From Anthonomus grandis grandis (Eukaryota; Arthropoda; Insecta; Coleoptera; Curculionidae): DNA of 64,000 bases. The notes under the pieces are model-generated. The model was not told where the DNA came from, ran no database searches, and saw only the letters and a program-made list of their open reading frames with translations. This document shows, piece after piece, positions 55,220 to 64,000 of this stretch. Position 1 is the first letter of the stretch, and every line of letters starts with the position of its first letter. Location of the stretch: assembly GCF_022605725.1 (NCBI RefSeq), contig NC_065563.1, positions 11,310,518-11,374,517 of the forward strand. Direction: 5' to 3'. A program made the translations under genes and the position numbers.

Positions 55220-57277
55220 TTATTCATCATTTTCGTCATTATCAACAGGAATATTTTGATTATTTTGGTTAACTGGCAGTTCCTTCCAAAAATTTTGTTT
55301 ATGTTCTGGCATTAATTTAAGTAATTTATTATTAATAGTATTTTTTCTATCAACAGATATGCCTTTATTTTGATCCAAAGGTTCTGGTTTTTTTAGTTGA
55401 GAATTTCCTTTTAAAAATTTTTTTGGTAAAAACTCAAAAATGTCTTCTGTCCCATTTATTTCTTTTTTAAAATATAAGCTTTTTGATCCACGTTTAACTG
55501 ATATTTCTTTAAAATCTCGTATCGATACCGACTTGGACTTAATTTGGTAAGTAGAGCTTAGCGATGGCCAGTGACAGAAATCGTCTTTCTTCATCTCTTT
55601 TACGATTGGTTTAACAGAACTGCAGTTTTGAACTACATCGCAAAAATCTTGAAAATCATAAACTCGACCTTGCTTTCGAAGCTGCTTTTCCACAAGGTGA
55701 TGAAAGGAATCAGCTGCCATAAACGTGTGTTTAGGTTCAAAATAACAAAATGTTATAGTATTTGCACATATTTCATTTGAGTTTATAATGTAGATTAAAA
55801 AGCTGAACAAGCAATAGTTTTTGTTTTGTGCGGTGCAGTTGTCCGCCCAAAACACTATATTTTCATAGTCCCTCGCATAAGTGGTTAAAAAATTGTGATA
55901 TGTGCTAGTGATATCTTCTTTTTTTCTTCCAGTCACTCCCTCATGCCAAATTGCAGCAAATGGCGGTCTTTTTTTGTTAAATTTCCCCAAAGGAACGAAA
56001 CTTTCATTGAATGCAATTATTCGGGGAGTGAATATAACCTCTTTAAACGCCTCCAAACGAGGCAACATAATAACTTTTTGTAAGTCCACACTTACATGTA
56101 AGTCATTAGATGAATTAAGTTTTTCGCCGGCCCTGTATTTTTGTCGAGCATCATTAGCCCTTTTTAAATGGATTTTATGGTTAGAACATTCACCACATTC
56201 ATCGGTCTCATTTTCCGAATGAGAGACTTCATGAAGTTTGTGAGCTTCACACTTCTCACATTCTTCATGCCCTAGTTTTGTGAATGCTATATTAAGGTCA
56301 TTCACAACTACTTTACGGTAAGATTCATAGCTGCAGGACGAATGACCATAAGTTTGTAAAAAGTTTGTATGCATACCTGTTATTGTCAAATCACTAGGCA
56401 AATATAGCTTTTTGGGGGCATGCTCTCTTCGATAATGCAATATTGTAGGGCAAAATGACATTACATGTAAATTTATATTCTCTGTATTTACTTTTTTTAA
56501 TTGGTTATTATGTTTTCCCCTTTTGTCTTTTGGAGGTGTTATATTTTTTAATAGAGAACCATTATTTTTTTTATAGCCAAGTGTACCAGCAAAAAATTCT
56601 TTACATACTTTAACTCGTTCATTATTTGATGTCTTTAAAAAGTAATAAATGGTTTTATTTCTTTTAAAGGTACTGTGGTTTTTTGTTTTACGTATTTTAA
56701 CTAAACTTTCTTCGCACATATTTGATATAAATGTTTTTCTTGACTCATAATTTAAAGCCCAAAATTTTTTATTTATTTCCAATCTTCTTTCGCTTATAAT
56801 TTTTTCCTTACACTTGTTTTGGCAATTGCAAGGTGGCCGTACAACGTAAGATTGAATTTTTTTCGCTTTTCTAATCTTCTTACGTTCTTCTTTGGAATGA
56901 ACATATCTTTTTCTTTTTCTCATACCAGCAACCACAGCAAAGTAATCTTCTTCTGACGATACCTCACTTTCAGATAAATCGATATTATTCTCGACATTTT
57001 CCTCTGGGGTTCTAACATTGTCTTTATTACTTATAATATTGGGATCGGCGTTTTCGATATTTTCGTTTAAGTCTGATCTTTCAAAAACAGATAAATGAAT
57101 GTCTTGTACACTCACATTCAGTACATCCGATGTCAAGAACTCATTAAAGCTGTTATCACTGTCATCAGTGGTGTTGGTGTGGACAATATTTGGGCTTGAA
57201 GTTTTCAAAGACAGCGCCATAATGTTTCGCGATCGCATACTGGATGTTGATGGAATATTCTGCAACAAAATTTTCAC
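55220..57277 (-). CDS. DNCxxQNKN-type DDE transposase (Sola-like / DUF7869-like), apparently intact
   Basis: A 685-residue frame without lesions. Residues 36-115 are acidic and Ser/Asn-rich. A basic stretch (120-140, KRKRYVHSKEERKKIRKAKK) could be a nuclear signal. A Cys cluster CNCQNKC lies at 150-156, and two CxxCxxHxxH clusters at 340-350 (ECEKCEAHKLHE) and 361-370 (CGECSNHKIH) suggest zinc binding. Likely catalytic residues are Asp398 (SVDLQKV), Asp479 (FWADNCTAQNKN) and Asp523 (FMAADSFHHLVE), with Glu530 as an alternative third residue. The DNCxxQNKN block is shared by a group of eukaryotic transposases. A splice-acceptor-like tttgttgcag precedes codon 7 (57262), so translation may start at Met14 or Met20 or in an upstream exon. 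The C-terminus is Asn/Asp-rich. Confidence 0.85.
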   Translation of the reverse strand: MKILLQNIPSTSSMRSRNIMALSLKTSSPNIVHTNTTDDSDNSFNEFLTSDVLNVSVQDIHLSVFERSDLNENIENADPNIISNKDNVRTPEENVENNIDLSESEVSSEEDYFAVVAGMRKRKRYVHSKEERKKIRKAKKIQSYVVRPPCNCQNKCKEKIISERRLEINKKFWALNYESRKTFISNMCEESLVKIRKTKNHSTFKRNKTIYYFLKTSNNERVKVCKEFFAGTLGYKKNNGSLLKNITPPKDKRGKHNNQLKKVNTENINLHVMSFCPTILHYRREHAPKKLYLPSDLTITGMHTNFLQTYGHSSCSYESYRKVVVNDLNIAFTKLGHEECEKCEAHKLHEVSHSENETDECGECSNHKIHLKRANDARQKYRAGEKLNSSNDLHVSVDLQKVIMLPRLEAFKEVIFTPRIIAFNESFVPLGKFNKKRPPFAAIWHEGVTGRKKEDITSTYHNFLTTYARDYENIVFWADNCTAQNKNYCLFSFLIYIINSNEICANTITFCYFEPKHTFMAADSFHHLVEKQLRKQGRVYDFQDFCDVVQNCSSVKPIVKEMKKDDFCHWPSLSSTYQIKSKSVSIRDFKEISVKRGSKSLYFKKEINGTEDIFEFLPKKFLKGNSQLKKPEPLDQNKGISVDRKNTINNKLLKLMPEHKQNFWKELPVNQNNQNIPVDNDENDE

Positions 57278-58177
57278 AAATGATAATATGTGGTACTTAC
57301 GTACTATCGGAGACTTAAGTCATGTCCTTACACATCACCTTACAGGTTATATGGATAACTGCAAAACACGACAACTTAGCGCTTAGGAAAATTGTCAAAT
57401 GAAAATATCAATATGGAAAGGACCATTCCTGTTGATAGTATTAAGGCATGCTTAGCAAGAATGCCAACTGTAAGACACAGCATAGGGACATGGCTTTTAA
57501 GTCTCCTATAGTACATGTTTCACATAACAAGGAGTTAAAGTAGGTATGAAATTCAAGTAGGTATCTCTTAGAATAAAGTCTATACAAAATAAAATCCATT
57601 TAGTCAAATGTCGTGTTTCTCCCGGAAATCTCGGATATTAGTTTCGAATACTTATAAATCCAGGATATATTTTAGGTATTCGGGATTTTATTACTTTTTA
57701 AAACGTTAGGTATTTTCTTCCAAAAGTCCAAAACGCACAATTTTGCCTCCATTTAATCGGCCCTGTAACTCTTGCGGTTTTCGAGATCCCGTATGTAAAC
57801 ACCCTCCCCGAATTTGAGACACCCTGTATAGTTAAAATTAGTAGCTGCACTAAAAATTTTTCGGTAAAACATGATAAGAACCTATGTCTTAATACCAACT
57901 TTTAGTCCCATAATTATGATAAAAGCATGAAATATTTTTAATTGCAATCATTTGATTTGTAATCACTTAAAAAAAAATAATAAAAACATTAATACTACTT
58001 ACCATTTTACGTTCCATCACAATTGCATAAACAACAAAAAAACACCAACAAAATGAAAAACCAGAGCAAAACAAATTATGCCACTAAAGCCACCTACACG
58101 AACGTCCGTCGTCTCTTACCAATTATTAATTTGCGACTAACGCTTATTCAACAAATTATGTGGGCCTGTAAATACAT

Positions 58178-58350
58178 ACATATAAAGAAAAGCATATGCG
58201 GCTATAGCTGGCACAAGAAGCACACACGTTCAAATGGTTTGAGCTAATTCCATAAAAAGAACAGCATAAGTGCCCATGTTCATGGTTACTTATGCCATTC
58301 TTTTTATGTATTAGGAACAAAGTTGGTCTTTATGCTTTTCTTTTTATGTT
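58178..58350. promoter_or_regulatory. Right subterminal motif cluster with a hairpin
   Basis: aaagaaaagcatatgcg (about 58184), cataaaaagaacagcataag (58251) with its near-exact inverted partner ending at 58309, and atgcttttctttttatg (about 58332). 58251-58309 can form a hairpin of about 20 bp per stem. These mirror the left-end cluster. Confidence 0.6.
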
Positions 58351-58505
58351 TTTGAATAAAAATATTTAATGGAGTATGCACTTGTGCTTTTTTTAATTAA
58401 AAAAAATCGTTTAAAAAAATTTTTTTTGGCAATTTTTTTTTTTATATGATCAGTCAATCCCAAAAGATTCCAAAAATGCAAAAAACAGAAATTTGAAAAA
58501 AATCG

Positions 58506-58534
58506 ACTTATGCTCTTCTTTCTTAGCACGGCAG
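58506..58534. repeat. Right 29-bp terminal inverted repeat of the Sola-like element
   Basis: Exact inverted match to 54636-54664, followed by CATA. Confidence 0.95.
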
Positions 58535-59257
58535 CATAACAAAGAAATATCAACCCTAAAAACTGGATTACGTCAGCTACAGGTCGAAAACAATCAACTT
58601 CGGTCCCTGATAGAGAATCAAGAACAAATCATGCGCATTTTTGGTTTAAAAGCTGAACAACATCCGAGAAAATGTATTATACTTGCTAAATAATAAACTT
58701 ATCTACATATTTATCAATACCACCGAATTGAAGAAATGCTACAGAATTTCGCAAAAAATTCCTGGCCGTAAACCGCCAGCAGTGCTTGTGCGGTTTTCAA
58801 GTGATGATGTTCGATCGGCGGTACTTAAGAATAGAAAAATGCTTAAAAATACTGGTGTTTCATTAAAGATGTTCTGACTAAGACAGGGCTGACTTTATTA
58901 AATCAAGCAACGGACCTTTTTTCAAACAAATGTGCGTGGGTGTCTAATGGCAACATACATGTCAAAGCAAGTGATGGTTCCGTTCATCGTGTGAGTTCTG
59001 AACGTGATTTAGTGGGGCTAAAAAATATACGTGAGGAGGACTAATACATGTGAATAAAATGACAGGTACTACTCAAAACTCGTTTTCTTGGATAACTTTG
59101 CGACAAACTAACTTCCTAACTTTCTTAGTTACCTTTTTTTTCTTTTAACTCTTTTTTTTAATAATCTTTGTTACATATAATTTTTTTTCATAACCTCTCT
59201 TCAAACGCACTATTTGAGTTTTTTTTGTTTTTACTTATTTTCTCGGGTTCTAATATA

Positions 59258-61526
59258 CAGTGCTTTTCTTTGAAGTCCCCCCCCCCATTTATTTTTTGAA
59301 CGGGTCAAAAAAAATTTTTGAAACTTGGCATAAGTAAATTGGTCTATAGATACTATTTTTCACTGTAAACTAGGTAGTTGTAAATTCCAAGATGGCGGCT
59401 GGGCAACATCTTGAGAAAAAATTTTAAATAGAAAGGGGGGTCGTGTGGTACCTCATTTTAAAGGTCTCAATGAGTACTTTATAACCCTGAAATATTAGAC
59501 CCATATCTTAACTCGTTTCAAAATGGCGGCCTAATAAAAAAGTATTTTTTTTTATTTTAACGTTTTACATTTTTATGATTTTTGAATAGGTAAAAATCAG
59601 TGTACGAAAATAAATGCGTCACTATTTTATTTTGACATAAAAACGACAGTTCTAAATGTCAAAATAACACATTAGCGCCATCTTGAATAAATGCATTAAA
59701 TAGAAATCTTGTGTTACCTCATTTAAAAGGTTTTATTGAGTACTTTTAATATTTATTACATGGACTCGGTGGACTCCGTTTTGACCTGTCTAAAAGTAAC
59801 AGCCAAAAAAATACACTGTTGCGATTTTATTAACGTTTTTAATAATAATATACAAATAATTTATAATTTTTGAATTTTGGATTTAAAGATTAACTTTTTG
59901 GTTTCTAAAGACTTACTGAACCGCCCTCGTATGTGACATTTCACGTTAAAGGTTATTGAACATTATTTAGACATTCCAAAAACCAAATAGCTATTAAAAA
60001 AACTCGAAAAAAAATTTTAAGATATTTTTCCTTAACCGGTAAATTACTCTTGTATCGGTCATTGTTAGATATTGTTTAGTGTGTTTGGCAGTTTGAATTT
60101 ATTGTTTTTTTCAAAATGGTTAATTCTCGTCCATTGGAGGAAAAAGTAGAAGCAATTTTTATTTATGGAGCAACGCGTAATTTTCATGAGACTGAAAGGG
60201 TTTTCAATGAACGTTTTCCTGATCGTTCTATTTGCCGTAAATATTTAAGGGAACTTGTAAATAAATTTACAACTACTGGTACTGTCCAGGATAAAAAACG
60301 CCCAGGCCATATGTCTATTTCAGAAGAAAAGCAAGTCCAAATAATTGGCAAAATAATAGAAAATCCTCAACATTCTACTCCAACTGTTGCTGATATCTGT
60401 GAAGTTTCAACTTCGACGGCATGGAGAGTTTTAAAAAAAAATAAGTTTCACCCATACAAGATCCAAATGGTCCATCAACTGACTGAAGATGATCCTGACC
60501 GAAGAGTGCAATTCTGTGAAATTATGGCAGAGAGAGTAGAAAGACAACCTACGTACGTGCGCAACATTTGTTTTAGCGACGAATGTACTTTTTTTTTTAA
60601 TGGTAATGTCCACAGACAAAATTGTCGATATTGGAGTGATACCAATCCACACATTTTTCGTGAAACCCGATCTCAGTATCCGCAAAAAATCAATGTATGG
60701 GCAGGAATATTAGGGAATCATATCGTAGGGCCGCTGTTTTTAGAAGAAAATTTAACAGGTGAATTGTACTTAAATATGCTGGAAAATGCTATCGATCCTC
60801 TCATAACAGAAATTGTTGAGGCTAATGTACATGAATTTGACATGGAAATTACATTTCAACAAGATGGTGCTCCTCCGCATTTTGCCAGGAATGTGAGAAA
60901 TTATTTAAATGATAATTATTTTGGTCGTTGGATAGGTCGTCGGGGTCCTATTGAATGGCCAGCTCGGTCACCAGATTTAACGCCGCTAGACTTTTTTTTG
61001 TGGGGATACCTAAAGCAAAAGGTATACGAAACAGAACCTGCCTCAATTTTTGAGCTACGACAAAGAATCACTAACATTTGTCAAAATATTGAGGCAGATG
61101 TATTTGAAAATGTTCGACGTGAATTTTCAGATAGGTTATTTATGTGTCAAGAGGTACAAGGAAATCATTTCCAGCATCTTTTAAATTAAATATTGTTTTT
61201 CTTTTGATAAATTGTTTATTTGCTAATTGTAAATTAGTATTTCATTGTATTCTATTAAAAACGTTAATAAAATCGCAACAGTGTATTTTTTTGGCTGTTA
61301 CTTTTAGACAGGTTATTGAGACCTTTAAAATGAGGTACCACACGACCCCCCTTTCTATTTAAAATTTTTTCTCAAGATGTCGCCCAGCCGCCATCTTGGA
61401 ATTTACAACTACCTAGTTTACAGTGAAAAATAGTATCTAAAGACCAATTTACTTATGCCAAGTTTCAAATTTTTTTTTGACCCGTTCAAAAAATAAATGG
61501 GGGGGGGACTTCAAAGAAAAGCACTG
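59258..61526 (+). mobile_element. DD41D Tc1/mariner element with long interrupted inverted repeats, intact transposase
   Basis: TA (59256-59257 and 61527-61528) flanks ends starting CAGTGCTTTTCTTTGAAGTC and including a run of C (left) or G (right). The arms match for about 210 bp (to about 59470 on the left), then the left arm has about 310 extra bases and resumes matching at about 59784-59851 (acctgtctaaaagtaacagc). The extra part contains a second, diverged copy of acctcatttxaaaggt. Length 2269 bp. Confidence 0.93.
60116..61189 (+). CDS. DD41D Tc1/mariner-type transposase, apparently intact
   Basis: Binds the inverted repeats and moves the element by cut and paste at TA. 357 residues with a normal start at 60116. 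The N-terminal 45 residues form the first helix-turn-helix. KKRPGHMS (60-67) resembles the linker or hook, and residues 72-112 form the second HTH (VADICEVSTSTAWRVLKKNK). Catalytic Asp155 (CFSDECTF), Asp250 (FQQDGAPPHF) and Asp292 (SPDLTPLDFFLW) have 41 residues between the last two, the DD41D pattern known from the rosa-type group. No lesion is seen. The start lies inside an A/T-rich 5' region with a tgtttagtgtgttt stretch. Related broken copies occur at 14050 and 46226. Confidence 0.92.
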   Translation: MVNSRPLEEKVEAIFIYGATRNFHETERVFNERFPDRSICRKYLRELVNKFTTTGTVQDKKRPGHMSISEEKQVQIIGKIIENPQHSTPTVADICEVSTSTAWRVLKKNKFHPYKIQMVHQLTEDDPDRRVQFCEIMAERVERQPTYVRNICFSDECTFFFNGNVHRQNCRYWSDTNPHIFRETRSQYPQKINVWAGILGNHIVGPLFLEENLTGELYLNMLENAIDPLITEIVEANVHEFDMEITFQQDGAPPHFARNVRNYLNDNYFGRWIGRRGPIEWPARSPDLTPLDFFLWGYLKQKVYETEPASIFELRQRITNICQNIEADVFENVRREFSDRLFMCQEVQGNHFQHLLN

Positions 61527-61554
61527 TATACATTAATTTATGTCCTTAGTAAAG

Positions 61555-61820
61555 GTTTCACATATAAACTGTAGGTCGCTGTTGGCTCATTTTGACGATT
61601 TTTCTGCGGAATATTCAAAAGATTTTAACCTTATTGCAATTACAGAGTCATCCCTAAATACCAACTAATAAGAAATGATCGACAAAATTATAGAGGTGGC
61701 GGTATTGTTGCCTTTGTTCAGAGCAGAATACCTTATGAAATTCTTTTGTCTGAAATGTATGAATTTTTAGAAAGCCTTTGGTTAAAAATTAATATTGATG
61801 TTGAACCGCATATTAATACA
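61555..61820 (+). pseudogene. Endonuclease start of non-LTR element B
   Basis: VSHINCRSLLAHFDDFSAEY and NLIAITESSLN are the first two endonuclease blocks (Asn and Glu). Stops at about 61666 are followed by NYRGGGIVAFVQSRIPYEIL and ESLWLKINI in another frame, matching the third block. The rest is lost at the hAT insertion. Confidence 0.75.
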
Positions 61821-61962
61821 GTACATAATAAGTCATACAGTTTCTATGAAAATACACGGTCACCAGCCAACAATAAAAAAACACGAATGAATGGAATTTT
61901 GCCCTGTATAAAAATTCTCAGAGATAAGGTGACTCGTAAGGTGAACTTCAATAATAATGTTT

Positions 61963-64000
61963 GCAGCGCCGTAGCTACAATGGTTCCACGGGTTCGGTGG
62001 AACCAGGCCCGCCACTCTCAAGGGCCCGTAGCCAGCTAATAAACATAATAATAAATAAATAAACAAAGGATGTAAATTTAAACTAAAACTCAATAATATA
62101 TTGTGAACTTATATAATCTAACAAACCACATAAAAAACATAAAAATCCAAAACTCAGTAAAATTCTTACATCGATGTGCCTATCCGCAGCCGAAGCAAAT
62201 CTTTTCCCTTATTAACAGTCTATAAAATGAGTTCCAATTATAAACATTTATCTGATGCAAGTAAAAGGAAAAAGAAAGCCGAGCTTTCGAGAAAACTCGA
62301 AAACATCCAAAAATTTACAAATTTCAATTTTTCATTTAATCAATTCAAGCAGTTCCTCTTTAACTAATTTTGTTACTGGTGGGATTGCTACACCCTTTAC
62401 GTCTACGATTGTGAGTCAATCTCTTAGTGGTAAGTATTTTACAAATTTTCAATATCTCACTTCTTAGGTCTCGAAACATAATTATTTATATTAGGCCGGC
62501 CAAATAGTACAAGTGTTCTTAAAAACTCTCTATCTTTTATTGACCTAATGCCGCCTGGCTAGAACAGTTTACAAATAAAATTATTGAAGTATCATACTAT
62601 CAAAAGTCTCTCATCAGCACAACGATTCATTCCTTAGAGTAAGCCATAACTTTTAAAGTATCAAACGGGCTTCTCAAAACAACTACCTATTATAGGGTTT
62701 CTACAATAAATTAATCTGACGACTTAGCCTTTCCTGACATTAAGTATGTTATTTTACTTTGTTTTGTTTTACGCATTTTTTACATATTTATGTACATACA
62801 TACATATTAATTTAATATTAAAAATAAGAAGAAATTTTGGTAAAAGAAATTGAAATCAATGGTTATGCCTATTATGAATGTTATGTGGTATAACAATCAT
62901 AACATAATCGTTTATTTTAATTTTTTTTTAGGTGAAAATATTCCTGAACCTGAAATTGAACTTAAGGCAAATACCAAAATTTCCGACCTAACTAAATGCT
63001 CAACTAATAAAGATGAATTCAAATCAGAGATACTTATCACTGATGAACCAGATATTAATGATTAAGTAGGTGCATAGTCTGACAAATGGATCTGTAACAC
63101 TAACGTCCCGTAGGTTTTACATAAAATATTTCTGTTTTTATTAAAATCGCATTTTATGATCAGATTGTAAAAAACCTATATTAAAATTAGATCACGAATA
63201 AATTATATTTTTTTTTTTGGTAATTTGTATTAAATTTTTTTATTCGTTCGCTGTTCCATATTCATTTGTTCCGTTCCACATCTCTTTATTCTAGAATCTA
63301 GATTTAGCTCTAACGCTAAAACTAGGAATAAAAAAATAATATTTATAGGTAAATTTTCCTACGGACAAAGCTAATTTTGGCGAAGCTTTATCAATCCAAG
63401 AGAAAAGATTTATTATTGATAACGAACCTTGTCGTCCACGAGGACCATTTCCCAAAGATGCAAACAATAGAAGTTTTTCCTCATTTTATTATTCAGAAAT
63501 ATCTAAATCTGGCATTAAAACAGAAATATGGTGGCTATGTTATTCACTTAAACTAAATAAATGTTACTGTCAACCATGTTGGTTATTCTGTAACTTACAA
63601 AAACCCGATCAATTGGTTTATGGTTTTAGTGACTGGAATCACTTAAACCGTATCATAAAGAGACACGAAGCAAATGATGAGCATAATAATTGTTGTGCTA
63701 TTTTTGATAAATAAAAAAATAATAAAACAATAGACAAAGCCCAAGAAGATTTGTTTCGTCAGGAGATTAATAAATGGAGGCAAATACTAGAGCGAATTAT
63801 TGATGTAACTCTTACTTTAGCGACAACAAAGATGCCATTTCGAGGTACAAATCAAAACTTAAATTCAAGCAATCCAGGAGTGTTTTTGTCCATTATAAAG
63901 TTACTTTCTATGATCAAGTTTTAAAAAATTTATTAGAGAATCATTCCCCTTATAACCCTTGTAATTGTAATAAAATGCTCCACTACCCGGTGGTGGTTAC
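61963..64000 (+). mobile_element. hAT element (TTF-finger, DUF4371 type), right end outside the window
   Basis: Begins CAGCGCCGTAGCTAC, typical of a hAT terminal repeat. It is followed by a ggttccac-gggttcg-gtggaacc hairpin and cgggccc-type palindromic sequence. The 8 bases before it (61955-61962, aatgtttg) may be one copy of the expected 8-bp duplication; the other copy lies beyond 64000. Encodes a transposase with TTF finger and DUF4371 blocks, decayed. Confidence 0.82.
62227..63990 (+). pseudogene. hAT transposase, multi-exon, N-terminal half, decayed
   Basis: First exon: MSSNYKHLSDASKRKKKAEL, then a frameshift into SLTNFVTGGIATPF, ending at a donor SLSG|gtaagt (about 62432). A second exon follows a tttttttttag acceptor (62932): ENIPEPEIELKANTK to about 63062. 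The third, after atttatag (63349), carries CRPRGPFPKDANNRSFSSFY, NKCYCQPCWLFC and DWNHLNRIIKRHEANDEH, the TTF-type zinc finger. After an in-frame stop (about 63712) comes EINKWRQILERIIDVTLTLA and NPGVFLSIIKLLS, the start of the DUF4371 region. A frameshift near 63905 follows. The DDE core would lie beyond the window. Confidence 0.8.

Larger units (their letters stand above)
54636..58534 (-). mobile_element. Sola-like DNA transposon, complete ends and intact transposase
   Basis: The 29-bp terminal inverted repeats are identical: they start CTGCCGTGCTAAGAAAGAAG and continue AGCATAAGT (54636-54664 and 58506-58534). CATA lies directly outside both (54632-54635 and 58535-58538), a 4-bp target duplication. 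A 4-bp duplication with a DDD transposase is the pattern reported for the Sola superfamily. Many subterminal AAGAAAAGCATA-like motifs lie inside each end. The element splits ORF1 of LINE B. Confidence 0.85.
54545..59045 (+). pseudogene. ORF1 of element B: coiled coil and baculovirus-FP-like domain, interrupted
   Basis: Before the insertion: YVAEKLAALIGEKFEKQLES. After it (58535): NKEISTLKTGLRQLQVENNQ and LRSLIENQEQIMR, a coiled coil. Frame-shifted pieces then read LKKCYRISQKIPGRKPPAVLVRF, SSDDVRSAVLKNRKML, and an end with WVSNGNIHVKASDGSVHRV. This arrangement is the FP-type domain often found in insect LINE ORF1 proteins; it is thought to bind nucleic acid. The 3899-bp insertion (54636-58534) separates the halves. 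Confidence 0.7.
54545..61962 (+). mobile_element. Non-LTR retrotransposon B, split by three later DNA transposons
   Basis: Plus-strand ORF1 pieces (54545-54635 and 58535-59045) and an endonuclease start (61555-61820) belong to one LINE. Coding continues directly across the Sola-like insertion once that is removed, with the heptad pattern kept. The mariner lies in the spacer between ORF1 and ORF2. The hAT cuts the endonuclease at 61963. The element is therefore older than all three. Confidence 0.75.

Noticed and set aside
61963..62035. tRNA-like or SINE reading of the ggttccacgggttcggtggaacc hairpin
   Set aside because: GGTTCNA-like B-box resemblance is weak, and the segment starts with a hAT terminal sequence followed by a hAT transposase, which explains it better.
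1..64000. tRNA genes, CRISPR arrays, bacterial operons
   Set aside because: No cloverleaf with A and B boxes, no regularly spaced direct repeats of spacer type and no ribosome-binding-site-led operons were seen; the splice-site-bearing TE genes point to a eukaryote.

Overview
The window looks like a repeat-rich, AT-rich insect chromosome segment. A beetle is a reasonable guess, but only from the mix of element families and not from any host gene. I found no convincing single-copy host gene, no tRNA or rRNA gene, no CRISPR array and no bacterial gene organisation. Almost every protein-coding signal is a transposase, reverse transcriptase, endonuclease, integrase or gag-like protein. Most are broken by frameshifts, stops or later insertions. 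Two look intact: a 685-residue DNCxxQNKN-type transposase (55220-57277, minus) and a 357-residue DD41D Tc1/mariner transposase (60116-61189, plus).

Layout. 1-3125: non-LTR retrotransposon A (plus), decayed. 3814-4529: foldback MITE. 5520-7510 and 8788-9575: an unnamed dispersed repeat family with a conserved GACGTCAAAATC core. 10060-10900: decayed reverse transcriptase (minus). 11263-17965: BEL/Pao-type LTR element (no LTRs recognised), split inside its reverse transcriptase by a complete-ended mariner-like element (13616-15382, 295-bp terminal inverted repeats, TA duplication). 18235-18465: tail of another non-LTR element. 19041-21400: dispersed and foldback repeats. 21899-27760: a cluster flanked by two copies of a GC-rich repeat that carries an X-box-like palindrome. 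It holds a decayed plus-strand non-LTR element interrupted by a minus-strand CR1/Daphne-like element and by an internally deleted piggyBac (25800-27000). 29632-34140: pogo/Tigger-like element with a PHD-like C-terminal finger, carrying a tandem array of G-rich foldback repeats inside it, with further copies just beyond. 35618-40600: MULE transposase (minus) with a SWIM finger, split by a second CR1/Daphne-like element. 40611-45500: short dispersed repeats. 45638-47749: mariner-like element with 589-bp inverted repeats and a candidate 56-nt intron. 49214-52308: four tandem units of about 781 bp. 54545-61962: a plus-strand non-LTR element cut by a Sola-like DNA transposon (54636-58534), then by a DD41D mariner (59258-61526), then by a hAT element (61963 to the window end).

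The genes do not form a pathway. The window is best read as layered insertions whose relative ages can be ordered from who interrupts whom. The points most worth following are the Sola-like element with its subterminal repeat motifs, the three long-TIR DD41D elements in different states of decay, the G-quadruplex-capable foldback array, the recurring GACGTCAA core shared by otherwise different repeats, and hammerhead-like motifs in retroelement debris.
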